The notes: generated from the letters alone by a model not told the origin. 14,098 bases of DNA from an uncultured Collinsella sp. (GCA_900547855.1 URIK01000034.1:1-14098); one strand, 5' to 3'. Shown: positions 1 through 8,133, counted from the stretch's first letter. A program made the numbers and translations.

Positions 1-150
1 ACCGGGCACGGCGCCCATAAAGAGCGGAGCCGGAACGCACAGCACGCGCGCCCCGCGCTCGTGGGCTAAACGAGCCTGGTCCTCGATGCGACCGCAAATG
101 CCCTCAATATCACCCAGGCGCATATCGATCTGTGCAAGTGCGAGCTTCAT
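1..150 (-). CDS. nadE: Nitrilase-fold protein, probable glutaminase domain of NAD+ synthetase (N-terminal fragment)
   Basis: Only the first 50 residues are present; the gene runs off the left edge. The start MKLALAQIDMRLGDIEG matches the opening beta strand and 'ALAQ...GDIEGN' signature of carbon-nitrogen hydrolases fused to NadE. In that fusion the nitrilase domain releases ammonia from glutamine for the C-terminal synthetase, which amidates deamido-NAD+ to NAD+ in the cytosol. The ATG at 150-148 is preceded, 7 bases upstream, by a modest Shine-Dalgarno (AAAGGG). One oddity: the family's catalytic glutamate lies in a 'FPEL' strand. Here the matching strand reads VLCVPAPLFMG, with alanine (A41) at that place, so the amidase may be inactive. 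Other nitrilase-superfamily amidohydrolases cannot be excluded because the NadE half is outside the window. The fold is well supported; the NadE assignment is a reasoned guess. Confidence 0.62.
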   Translation of the reverse strand, partial: MKLALAQIDMRLGDIEGICGRIEDQARLAHERGARVLCVPAPLFMGAVPG

Positions 151-189
151 GGCTCAGCCCTTTCCGTCGTAAACCATCGTTGTCGTAGT

Positions 190-221
190 AAAAGCGCCGG
201 CCGCATGATGCAGTCGGCGCT
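190..221 (-). terminator. Probable intrinsic terminator after the superoxide reductase gene
   Basis: On the minus strand the arms AGCGCCG (221-215) and CGGCGCT (199-193) pair perfectly. The stem continues inward past one mismatch with C-G, T-G, G-C and C-G pairs, leaving a small ATCAT loop. Four T residues follow (193-190). It lies about 45 bases after the superoxide reductase stop and about 40 bases before the next start codon. The U-tract is short, so it may be leaky. It is the only terminator-like structure I see between these two genes. Confidence 0.55.
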
Positions 222-267
222 CGCATGTGCATATGCTAGCTATGATACCCCGAGCGGGGGCGCGCTC

Positions 268-630
268 CTAGAACGTCGCGGACCACAGCCCGTGCAGGTT
301 ACAATAGGCATAGACGGTACCGGTCTTGGAGCCGCCGGCAAAAAACGTCGCGGGCTTCATGCCGGGCTCAAGGTAATGGACCTCCAGACGGCCCTCGGCC
401 TCAAGGGCAATCCACTCAATATAGTGCTCGGGCAGGCTGGGATGCTCGACCGAGCCCACGCGTGCGCGGATCACGTGACCGTCGCGCTCGCTCTCAACGA
501 CCGGCACGTGCTTTTCGAGCGCCGCGTCCTCGGTGTTCGCGGTCAGCTCCGTGCAGCCGGCAGGGGTCGCAACGTCGTCGCCAAGGGCGGCGATAAGCTT
601 ACCATCGGGGTCCTTAAAGAATTTCGCCAT
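268..630 (-). CDS. Superoxide reductase (desulfoferrodoxin/neelaredoxin family), centre II only
   Basis: This is a 120-residue cytosolic enzyme that reduces superoxide to hydrogen peroxide without releasing oxygen, typical of anaerobes. The active-site iron ligands are all visible: H41 in the EKHVP signature (with catalytic E39-K40), H63, H69 in LPEHYIEW, and C110 and H113 in CNLHGLW. The N-terminal ~35 residues align in position with a desulforedoxin domain. They have a single cysteine (C26) where that domain needs four, so the rubredoxin-like centre I is absent. This resembles class III enzymes such as the one in Treponema. I chose the ATG at 630-628 over an in-frame upstream start at 720 because AAAGGAG lies 6 bases before it and the family begins here; the upstream 30 residues look like non-coding leader. 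It sits alone between hairpins and is probably its own transcript. The electron donor (usually rubredoxin) is not in the window. Confidence 0.93.
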   Translation of the reverse strand: MAKFFKDPDGKLIAALGDDVATPAGCTELTANTEDAALEKHVPVVESERDGHVIRARVGSVEHPSLPEHYIEWIALEAEGRLEVHYLEPGMKPATFFAGGSKTGTVYAYCNLHGLWSATF

Positions 631-636
631 GATGTT

Positions 637-643
637 CTCCTTT
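637..643 (-). promoter_or_regulatory. Ribosome binding site of the superoxide reductase gene
   Basis: AAAGGAG lies 6 bases upstream of the ATG at 630-628. It decides the start in favour of the 120-residue protein, because no comparable site precedes the longer in-frame alternative starting at 720. Confidence 0.8.
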
Positions 644-746
644 GCTGATGTGCCAATGTTCTCGATGATTCTTATGCCCAAAGGCAGGCGAACCATCCAC
701 GGCATGGCAAATGAACACATAACGGGCAGGGACGATGGGGCGGCGT

Positions 747-788
747 GCGCTAACCCGCCCTGGCGGCCTCACCCGAGCGGGTTAGCGC
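747..788 (-). repeat. 12-bp perfect inverted repeat spanning the SNF2 stop codon (possible terminator or 3' stabiliser)
   Basis: The arms GCGCTAACCCGC (747-758) and GCGGGTTAGCGC (777-788) are exact reverse complements separated by 18 bases. The right arm contains the TAA stop (784-782) and last codon of the SNF2 gene. A smaller competing hairpin (CCGCC/GGCGG) can form using the left arm and spacer. No T-run follows on either strand, so this is not a textbook intrinsic terminator. It could end or protect the SNF2 mRNA, or be a protein-binding palindrome ahead of the superoxide reductase gene. Confidence 0.6.
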
Positions 789-3700
789 CCGTCGCCGCCG
801 AGCAGCGCCAGAACATCTTCGCGGCTAAATAGCGCCGACGAGATGCCGTCGCCGCCGAGCACGCTGTTGACCAGGTCGCGCTTGGACTCCTGCATCTGCA
901 TGATGCGCTCCTCGATCGTGTCCTTGGCGATGAGCTTGTACACAGTCACGGTGTGCTGCTGGCCAATACGATGCGCACGGTCGGTCGCCTGGTCCTGTGC
1001 GGCCACGTTCCACCACGGGTCGTAGTGAATGACCACATCGGCCGCCGTCAGGTTAAGGCCCACGCCGCCCGCCTTGAGCGAGATCAGAAACACCGGCACC
1101 TCGCCCGCCTGGAACTGCGCGACCATCTTGGCGCGACTCTCCTTAGACGAAGCGCCCGTGAGCTTAAGGAAGGCGATGTCCTCCTTGGACAGGCGCTTGC
1201 CGATGATATCGAGCATACCCGTAAACTGGCTGAACAACAGGATGCGATGCCCGCCGTCGAGTGCACCGTGCACGAGTTCCATGCACGTATCGAGCTTGGC
1301 GCTCCCCGCCTTGTAATCCTCGTAGTGTAGACGCGGGTCGCAGCAAATCTGGCGCAGCTTGGTGAGCTCGGCGAGCACCTTGAGCTTGTCTTTCTTAAAC
1401 TCGGATGCCTCGCGGTGCTGCACCTGCTGGGCGATGCGGTCCTGGTTTGCCAGGTACAGCTTGCGCTGCTCGCCGGTGAGCTGAGCCACGACGGTGTCCT
1501 CGATCTTTTCGGGCAGATCGGCCACCACGTCTTCCTTGACACGGCGCAGCACAAACGGCGACACGAGCGCCTGCAGGCGAGCGGCGCTGTCACCCTCGGC
1601 GTGCTCGACCGGGCTTTCGAAACGCTTGGCAAACGACTCGCGCGCGCCAAGCAGGCCCGGCATCAAAAAGTCGAAGATGCTCCAGAGCTCGGACAAGCGG
1701 TTTTCGATGGGCGTGCCCGTCAGGGCAAAGCGCACGCCGGCAGGCAGGCGCTTGGCGGCGCGCGCCACCTGGGTGAGCGGGTTTTTAATGTACTGGGCCT
1801 CATCGAGCACCACGCGGGCAAAGTCCTGCTCGACGTACTCGTCGATATCGCGCCGCATAAGGTCATACGACGTCACGACCACGTTATGCTCGGCCACGCC
1901 GGCGATCTGCACGCGACGCTGGGCCTTGGCGCCCACAATGGCGCACACATCGAGCGACGGGGCAAAGCGCTCCAGCTCGGCGGTCCAGTTGTACACAAGC
2001 GACGCTGGACACACCACAAGCGTGGGCTTCGTGTCCCCCGCTTCCACGCGCGCCAGGATATGCGCGATCATCTGCAGCGTTTTGCCCAGGCCCATATCGT
2101 CGGCCAAGATGCCGCCGAGGCCCAGGTGCTCGAGCGAGCCGAGCCACTGGTAGCCGTCGACCTGATAGCCGCGCAGTGTGGCCTTGAGAGATGCCGGCAC
2201 CGTAAAATCCATCTTGCCGAGCGTATCCAAGCGCTCGACGGTGCGACGGAACGCAGCGTCGCGATCGGCTTCGAGCGCAGGCGTACGCGCAAGCATGCTG
2301 TCGACGAACAGGGTACTCGACGAGGGAAGCGACACGCCGTCGAGCAGATCGACGGCATCGACCCCCAGATCCTCGGCAAGGCCAAACGCGGCACGAGCGC
2401 CCTCGTCCAGGCGAACGATGTCGCCAGACGTAAGGCGAGCGAACGTCTGGTGGCGCTTGTACGAGTCCAGATAGATGGCAAGGTCTGCAGCCGAAAGGCC
2501 GCTCGCGCCCAGCTCGACGTCGAGCAGGTTGCTCTTGACGGTGGCGCGCACCGAGAGCTTAGGCGCAGGGCGTACCGAAATCTGGCGCAGGCGGTCGCTG
2601 AGCATGACCTCGCCCAGCTCGGACAGGGCAGACAGGCCCTCGGTCAGCAAGTGGAACAGTTTCTCGTCATCGCGTTCCTCAAATGCCAGGCCGCCCTCGT
2701 AAAAGTCGAAATACAGAGCCGCCGTGTCCATAACGCGAAACTCTGCCACCTCGTCGCGCGGCGGCACGCCCGGGCGCTGCTCTTCGAAGGGGCTGCCCGG
2801 AGCGCCCAGGCTAAAGAGATCTGCCGACCAGTCGCCGTAGGTAACCGTAACTTTGCAGGTCACGAGTCCATCGTCGACGCCGATCGCCATGGCAAAGCCC
2901 GGCTCGGGCGCCACGGTATCGAGCGCAGCGGGCGCGGTAAGGTCGGTGTAGTCGCGCAAAATGGGCAGCGCCATGCGACAGAACTCACCCACCTGGTCGG
3001 CAGCGATATGGACCGGCGTACGACAGGGCAGCAGACGCGACAAAAACGGTGCGGCATGCTGGGCGAACGCCGCATCGGCGCGGCGCGCGCGGTGCGTGTC
3101 GACCAGATAGGCAACGTCGTCCGAAGCAAAGCAGTATGCATCGGCCGGCAGGCGCAGATCGTAGCTGCCACCGGCCGCCGGCGCGATTTTGGCGGCAAGG
3201 AGCGGTGGCCGCTTAGACAGCGCCTCGTCCTCCCCTTCCGGAGGCATCTCAACCGCCACGTCATAGGTGCGATGCGTCGTCGTCCCCCGCGACCAGGCGG
3301 GCTCAAAGGAGATGGTCTGGCCACGCAGCAGGTCCAGCACATATACGATGCTATGCTCGGACAGCGGCAACTGACGCTCGGCGACAAAACCGCTGCGGGC
3401 AAAGTCGTACGATGCCGAACGCGAGCTTGTGATGTCATCGAGATAGGCGACTGTCGTCACAACAAGGTTGAGCAACTTTGTCGACACGTCTTCGAAGGCT
3501 TCGGGCGTATGGGCAAACGTGAGCTTTTTGCCGTACGAGAAGGTGCCGCCTCGGACATAGGCGTCGGCCATGCCGTCGATATCCTTGACCACGTAGGACA
3601 CCGAACCGCAGCGAATGCGGAACTCGAGCGCCCAGCTAAAGCGGTCGGCGAACAGCGGATTGTAGTACGGCACCAACGAGGGCTCCAACGCCGCTTTGGG

Positions 3701-4246
3701 GGCGTCGGGATCAACGGCACCGGCAAGCTTGCGGCGCATGCTCGCCAGCTCATCCATGCGCGCGTCCGAAAGATCGGAGAGCGCCGCCATGAGGCTGGGA
3801 CTCGTGGGGACGGGCGCCGGGAAGGGAAAGTTGGGATTGACGGCCGGCGCTTGGGGCGCGGGGCGCGCGGGCTGTTTCGGCTGCGCCGTAAACGTGCGAA
3901 CCGGTGTGCGCAGCCCCTCAACAGGCTCAATGCCGCTGTCGTCCAGGTACGCCAGCGCCGTGGCGATGGTGTGCTTGCACATGCCGGGGTAGCGATAGGC
4001 AGCGGGGCAATCGCAGTCGTAATCGATCACCTCGTGCTCGTCCATATCGAGCGCCACGTGCGTCTTGTACAGGTCGCCGCGCGAGCCGCGCACCGAGCCC
4101 TCAACCGTCACGTTTTTGGAGAAGCGCGAGCCGCTGTCCTCAATCGACAACACGGCGCCGTTGAGCATGAGCGAGCGGCCCTTCATAAAGGTACCGCTCA
4201 GCGCCGCCTCTTTCCGGAGCGCCTGCACAAACGTCCCCTGTGCCAT
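782..4246 (-). CDS. SWIM zinc-finger SNF2-family DNA-dependent ATPase
   Basis: This 1154-residue protein belongs to the SNF2/HepA group of superfamily 2 translocases, which use ATP to move along double-stranded DNA and remodel or strip bound proteins. Near the N-terminus is a SWIM zinc finger, C78-x-C80...C90-x-H92. A Pro/Ala-rich linker (about 120-155) and a long uncharacterised SNF2-associated region (about 190-680) follow. The ATPase core fills the C-terminus: motif I DDMGLGKT (K722, T723), Ia VVCPASL, motif II DEAQ (815-818), motif III LTGTPIENR, IV LLFSQF, V GGVGLNLTAAD, and VI QATDRAHRIGQ with arginines R1090 and R1093. All catalytic motifs look intact. The ATG at 4246 is chosen over an in-frame TTG at 4276 because GGAGGA sits just upstream. 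The gene starts 38 bases after dnaE on the same strand, which suggests co-transcription. The cellular role of bacterial SWIM-SNF2 proteins is poorly defined; RapA-like RNA polymerase recycling or DNA repair are possibilities, not conclusions. Confidence 0.93.
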   Translation of the reverse strand: MAQGTFVQALRKEAALSGTFMKGRSLMLNGAVLSIEDSGSRFSKNVTVEGSVRGSRGDLYKTHVALDMDEHEVIDYDCDCPAAYRYPGMCKHTIATALAYLDDSGIEPVEGLRTPVRTFTAQPKQPARPAPQAPAVNPNFPFPAPVPTSPSLMAALSDLSDARMDELASMRRKLAGAVDPDAPKAALEPSLVPYYNPLFADRFSWALEFRIRCGSVSYVVKDIDGMADAYVRGGTFSYGKKLTFAHTPEAFEDVSTKLLNLVVTTVAYLDDITSSRSASYDFARSGFVAERQLPLSEHSIVYVLDLLRGQTISFEPAWSRGTTTHRTYDVAVEMPPEGEDEALSKRPPLLAAKIAPAAGGSYDLRLPADAYCFASDDVAYLVDTHRARRADAAFAQHAAPFLSRLLPCRTPVHIAADQVGEFCRMALPILRDYTDLTAPAALDTVAPEPGFAMAIGVDDGLVTCKVTVTYGDWSADLFSLGAPGSPFEEQRPGVPPRDEVAEFRVMDTAALYFDFYEGGLAFEERDDEKLFHLLTEGLSALSELGEVMLSDRLRQISVRPAPKLSVRATVKSNLLDVELGASGLSAADLAIYLDSYKRHQTFARLTSGDIVRLDEGARAAFGLAEDLGVDAVDLLDGVSLPSSSTLFVDSMLARTPALEADRDAAFRRTVERLDTLGKMDFTVPASLKATLRGYQVDGYQWLGSLEHLGLGGILADDMGLGKTLQMIAHILARVEAGDTKPTLVVCPASLVYNWTAELERFAPSLDVCAIVGAKAQRRVQIAGVAEHNVVVTSYDLMRRDIDEYVEQDFARVVLDEAQYIKNPLTQVARAAKRLPAGVRFALTGTPIENRLSELWSIFDFLMPGLLGARESFAKRFESPVEHAEGDSAARLQALVSPFVLRRVKEDVVADLPEKIEDTVVAQLTGEQRKLYLANQDRIAQQVQHREASEFKKDKLKVLAELTKLRQICCDPRLHYEDYKAGSAKLDTCMELVHGALDGGHRILLFSQFTGMLDIIGKRLSKEDIAFLKLTGASSKESRAKMVAQFQAGEVPVFLISLKAGGVGLNLTAADVVIHYDPWWNVAAQDQATDRAHRIGQQHTVTVYKLIAKDTIEERIMQMQESKRDLVNSVLGGDGISSALFSREDVLALLGGDGR

Positions 4247-4250
4247 CACT

Positions 4251-4256
4251 TCCTCC
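4251..4256 (-). promoter_or_regulatory. Ribosome binding site of the SNF2 gene
   Basis: GGAGGA lies 4 bases upstream of the ATG at 4246-4244, in the 38-base gap after the dnaE stop. It supports this ATG over the TTG start 10 codons upstream, which has no such site. Confidence 0.8.
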
Positions 4257-4284
4257 AATCTCGCGCGGGCCAGCAAGGTCGCCC

Positions 4285-7200
4285 TTAGATCACCGTCACT
4301 CTGCCTTGGTTACCCACGATGGCCTTGGCCTCGGCCAGCAGCGGAATCGAGCGCGCGTTGACCTTAGCAGGTACCTCGGCACGCAGCACGCGCCCGTCCA
4401 CCTGCTCGATAAAGATCTCCACACGGTCGCCGCCCGGGTTGGTGGTGAGCACCGTGGCAAGACGCGCCATGTTGCCCTGGCTAAAGCGGCTGTTGGGCAC
4501 CATGACCTCAAACACCTTGGGCTTGTTGTTCTCCTCGTTGAGCTCCAGCGGCACGATCTCCTGCGCGATGATTTGGTCGCCGCGGTCCGAGCGCTCGAGC
4601 TTGCCTTTAATGCGCACAAACGCGTCAGACAGCTGCACGCCGGTCTCGGGATCGACCTCGCCGTACAGATACCCCTCGGCCTCCTTGTAGGTCTTGGGGA
4701 ACACCACGACGGTGGCCTCGCCTTCCATGTCCTCAAGCTGCACGATGCCCATGGGGTCGCCGTTTTTGGTCACGCGCTTGGACACGCTCGAGACCATGCC
4801 GGCCCACCACAGCGCCTTGCCCTCGGGAATCTCCTGGTTGATGGTGCCGCCCGTGGGATTCTGCACTTCGTAGCCGGTATCGATCTGCGAGAACGAGAAG
4901 TCGCGCGCTTTGCTGAGCGCATACTCAAACGGGCGCAGCGGGTGATCCGAGACATAGATGCCCAGAACCTCCTTCTCCTGGCTCAGCTTAAGGTGGCGGT
5001 CCCATTCCTGGCCATCCGGATCGGGCACGCTCACCTCAAAGCCCGAGCCCTCAACGTCGCCGAACATATCGAAGAACGACGTCTGGCCGCTCGCGCGGTC
5101 CTTCTGGCGCTTTACCGCGGCATCGATGATGTTCTCGGGGTTGTTCTTATCCACAAAGTGCATCATCTGGCGACGCGGATACCCCGTGGAGTCGAAGGCA
5201 CCTGCCTTGATCAGCGATTCGATCACGCGGCGGTTGGCCTGGCTCGAGTCCACGCGCTCGACAAAGTCGTGCAGCGTCTTAAACGGACCGCCCGCCTCGC
5301 GCTCGGCGATAATCGCTTGCGCCACGCCGGTGCCCACGCCGCGAATGCCGGCCAGACCAAAGCGCACGCCCTCCTTGGTAGCCGTGAACTCGGTACCGGA
5401 CTCGTTGACATCTGGCGAAAGCACGGGGATGCCGTCGTGACGGCACGCCGAGACGTAGTGCACGATCTTGTCGGTCTTGCCCGTGTAGGACGTCAGAACG
5501 GCCGCCATGTACTCGTGCGGATAATGCGCCTTGAGCCACGCCGTCTGCATAACCAGGATGGCGTAGCCGGCGGAGTGCGACTTGTTAAAGGCGTAGGACG
5601 CGAACTCGAGAACATCGTCCCAAATCTTCTGGGCGACCTCGCGCGTGTAGTTGTTCTTGATGGCGCCGTTCATCCAATGGTCGTAGGTGGTCTCGTCCGA
5701 GCCATCCTCCCAGTGGAGCACCGTCGACGTGAGCAGCTTGATCTTCTTCTTAGCCACGGGCTTACGGATACGCGAGTCCGATTCGCCCTTGGAGAAGCCG
5801 CACATCTCGACGGAGATGAGCATAACCTGCTCCTGGTAGACCATGGTGCCGTAGGTTTCGCCCAGGATGTCGTCCAGACGGTCGTCGTAGGATACGGCCG
5901 GCTCCTTGCCGTTCATACGGTTGATGTAGGACGAGACCATGCCGGCGCCCAGCGGGCCCGGGCGGTACAGAGCGATCAATGCCACGACGTGCTTGTACTC
6001 GGTGGGCTTCATGTTCTTGATCGTGGCCGTCATGCCGGCGGACTCGACCTGGAAGACGCCGGCGGTGTGGCCGGAACCCATGAGCTTAAAGATCTCGGGA
6101 TCGTCAAAGGGAATCTCTTCCTCTTTGATGTCGATACCGAAGTTCTTCTTGATGTTTGCCTTGGCCTTGGAGATAACCGTCAGCGTACGCAGGCCCAAGA
6201 AGTCCATCTTGAGCAAGCCCATGTCGGCAACGGTATGGCCCTCGTACTGGGTAATCTCGACGCCGCCCTTGGTGTCGAGCTTGGTGGGCACGTGCTCGTT
6301 GACGGGGTCGCGGCAAATCAGAACGGCGCACGCGTGCACGCCCTCGCCACGGGTGAGGCCCTCAATCGAGAGCGCCGTGTCGATGATGCGGCGGGCGTCG
6401 TCGTCCTTTTTATAGGCCTCGGCAAAGTCGGGGTTAAACAGATCCTCTTTGCCGGGTTGTTTTTCGAGTACCTGCTTGAGCTTGACCTTGGGGTCGCTCG
6501 AGACCATCTTGGACAGGCGCTGGCCCATGTAGACCGGGTAGTCCAGAACGCGCGCGGCATCGTTGATGGCCTGCTTGGCCTTGATGGTCGAGTAGGTGAT
6601 AACGTGGGTGACCTTCTCGGGGCCGTAGAGCTGCCGAACGTGCTCCACAACCTCGAGGCGACGCTCATCGTCGAAGTCCATATCGATATCGGGCATCTCG
6701 GTACGCTGCGGGGACAGGAACCTCTCGAACATCAGGCCGTTCTCGAGCGGGTCGAACGCGGTGATGTTCATGGCGTAGGCGACGATAGCGCCGGCGGCCG
6801 AGCCACGGCCGGGGCCGACACCGATGCCGTTGTCCTTTGCCCATTGGACGTACTCCGCGACGATCAGGAAGTACGCGGCAAAGCCCTTGTCGCAGATTAC
6901 CTTGTATTCGTATTCGAAACGGTCCTTGATGTTGACGCCGTTGATCTCGCGCGTCGCCCAATCCTCGCCGTAGTGCTGGCGCAGGCCCTTCTCGCACTCG
7001 CGACGGAACTGGCTCTCGTGCGTCTCGCCGGGGTCGAGCAGCGGGAAGCGCGGCAGGATGATGGAGTCCCAGTCCAGCTCAACGTAGCACTTGTCGGCGA
7101 TCTCGAGCGTGTTGTCGCAGGCCTCGGGGCAATACGGGAACATTGCCCGCATCTCCTCCTCGGTCTTCATGTAGAACTCCGAGCCGGTCATGCGCATGCG

Positions 7201-8088
7201 GTTGGGGTCGTCGACCTTGGCGTTCATGCCGATGCACATGATGACGTCCTGCACCGGCGCGTCCTCGCGGCGCAGATAGTGGAAGTCGTTAGTGGCGATG
7301 ACCTTGACGCCCACCTGTTTGGCGATGTCGATGAGCGTGCGATCCATCTGCTCGTCGGTCAGGCCGTTATCGGTGGTAATGCCGTGTTCCTGGATCTCGA
7401 TATAAAAGTCGCCGGGGTCGAAGGTGTCGCGGAAGGTCTCGGCCCATTTGATGGCGCCTTCCATGTCGCCGCGGTCGATGTATTTGGGGATGATGCCCGC
7501 AATGCAGGCGCTCGTGCAGATCATACCCTTGGCATGGCGGCGCAGGTTGTCGAGCGTCACGCGCGGCTTGTAGTAAAAGCCCTGCACGGCGGCCTCGGAG
7601 ACCGTCTGCATCAGGTTGACGTAGCCCTCCTGGTCCTTGGCCAGAAGGATCATGTGGTAGAGCTCGGGCTTATGGTCGCGGGCGAGCGTCTCGTCCGGCG
7701 TAAAGTAAACCTCGCAGCCAAAGATGGGCTTGATGACCAGAGGCGGCTTGAGCTCGTCGATGTTGCCCTTCTCGTCCCACATGGCCATGTCCTTCACATA
7801 CTGGGCATGCTCGCGCGGGTTTTCCTCGGGATCGGGCTCCACCAACTCGTCGCGGCGGTCCTTTTCCAAGAAGGCCTTGTCGTGGCTCCAGGTTTTGTAC
7901 TCGGGCGTGTTGTGGTTGACGGCGTCGCAGGCCAGCGCCAGGTCGGGCACGCCATACATGTAGCCGTGGTCGGTAATGGCAACAGCGGGCATGCCCAGCT
8001 CAACGGCACGGTTGACCATATCCTGGATACGGGTTGCGCCGTCGAGCATGGAAAAAACAGTGTGATTGTGCAGATGGACGAATGCCAT
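4285..8088 (-). CDS. dnaE: DNA polymerase III alpha subunit, replicative DnaE
   Basis: A 1267-residue C-family polymerase, the catalytic subunit of the replisome. The N-terminal PHP domain (about 1-280) keeps the metal-binding residues of proofreading PHP domains: H7, H9, D16, D40-H41, E126, H145, D268 and H270. This suggests a built-in 3'-5' exonuclease, as in mycobacterial DnaE1. The polymerase core has the GPGRGSAAG loop (425-433) and catalytic aspartates in PDIDMDF (D469, D471) and KMDFLGLRTL (D629). The C-terminus carries a helix-hairpin-helix region (about 905-965), a likely clamp-binding motif QTSFF (1002-1006) and an OB fold (about 1090-1180). Two segments are unusual: a charged insertion of about 55 residues inside the PHP domain (about 58-117), and a divergent fingers stretch (about 770-808) lacking the usual 'LLRRAMGKKK'. 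The ATG at 8088 has GGAG 8 bases upstream, and the first residues match the family start. It is separated from addA by 176 bases and probably has its own promoter. Confidence 0.97.
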   Translation of the reverse strand: MAFVHLHNHTVFSMLDGATRIQDMVNRAVELGMPAVAITDHGYMYGVPDLALACDAVNHNTPEYKTWSHDKAFLEKDRRDELVEPDPEENPREHAQYVKDMAMWDEKGNIDELKPPLVIKPIFGCEVYFTPDETLARDHKPELYHMILLAKDQEGYVNLMQTVSEAAVQGFYYKPRVTLDNLRRHAKGMICTSACIAGIIPKYIDRGDMEGAIKWAETFRDTFDPGDFYIEIQEHGITTDNGLTDEQMDRTLIDIAKQVGVKVIATNDFHYLRREDAPVQDVIMCIGMNAKVDDPNRMRMTGSEFYMKTEEEMRAMFPYCPEACDNTLEIADKCYVELDWDSIILPRFPLLDPGETHESQFRRECEKGLRQHYGEDWATREINGVNIKDRFEYEYKVICDKGFAAYFLIVAEYVQWAKDNGIGVGPGRGSAAGAIVAYAMNITAFDPLENGLMFERFLSPQRTEMPDIDMDFDDERRLEVVEHVRQLYGPEKVTHVITYSTIKAKQAINDAARVLDYPVYMGQRLSKMVSSDPKVKLKQVLEKQPGKEDLFNPDFAEAYKKDDDARRIIDTALSIEGLTRGEGVHACAVLICRDPVNEHVPTKLDTKGGVEITQYEGHTVADMGLLKMDFLGLRTLTVISKAKANIKKNFGIDIKEEEIPFDDPEIFKLMGSGHTAGVFQVESAGMTATIKNMKPTEYKHVVALIALYRPGPLGAGMVSSYINRMNGKEPAVSYDDRLDDILGETYGTMVYQEQVMLISVEMCGFSKGESDSRIRKPVAKKKIKLLTSTVLHWEDGSDETTYDHWMNGAIKNNYTREVAQKIWDDVLEFASYAFNKSHSAGYAILVMQTAWLKAHYPHEYMAAVLTSYTGKTDKIVHYVSACRHDGIPVLSPDVNESGTEFTATKEGVRFGLAGIRGVGTGVAQAIIAEREAGGPFKTLHDFVERVDSSQANRRVIESLIKAGAFDSTGYPRRQMMHFVDKNNPENIIDAAVKRQKDRASGQTSFFDMFGDVEGSGFEVSVPDPDGQEWDRHLKLSQEKEVLGIYVSDHPLRPFEYALSKARDFSFSQIDTGYEVQNPTGGTINQEIPEGKALWWAGMVSSVSKRVTKNGDPMGIVQLEDMEGEATVVVFPKTYKEAEGYLYGEVDPETGVQLSDAFVRIKGKLERSDRGDQIIAQEIVPLELNEENNKPKVFEVMVPNSRFSQGNMARLATVLTTNPGGDRVEIFIEQVDGRVLRAEVPAKVNARSIPLLAEAKAIVGNQGRVTVI

Positions 8089-8127
8089 GTGATGAGCTCC
8101 GATGCGGGTTCGTGTTCTGACTGAACG

Positions 8128-8133
8128 ATTTTA
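8128..8133 (-). promoter_or_regulatory. Possible -10 box of the dnaE promoter
   Basis: On the minus strand TAAAAT stands out in an otherwise very GC-rich leader, about 40 bases before the dnaE ATG. That placement would give a leader of roughly 30 bases. No good TTGACA-like -35 lies 16-18 bases upstream, so support is the single hexamer plus its position between the stem-loop and the start codon. Confidence 0.35.

Noticed and set aside
631..720. Extended 150-residue version of the superoxide reductase starting at 720
   Set aside because: The extra 30 residues have no family match or clear signal peptide, and a good Shine-Dalgarno sits just before the internal ATG at 630.
1415..4288. A 957-codon plus-strand open frame opposite the SNF2 gene
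   Set aside because: Same high-GC mirror effect; composition is rich in Arg, Gly, His and Ala with no domain, and it has no independent ribosome site of note.
4240..8124. A 1294-codon plus-strand open frame opposite the whole of dnaE
   Set aside because: It mirrors dnaE almost base for base. Its protein is a biased Val/Leu/His/Arg/Asp string with no recognisable motif, as expected when GC-rich codons keep the opposite strand free of stops. The minus-strand protein has every DnaE motif.
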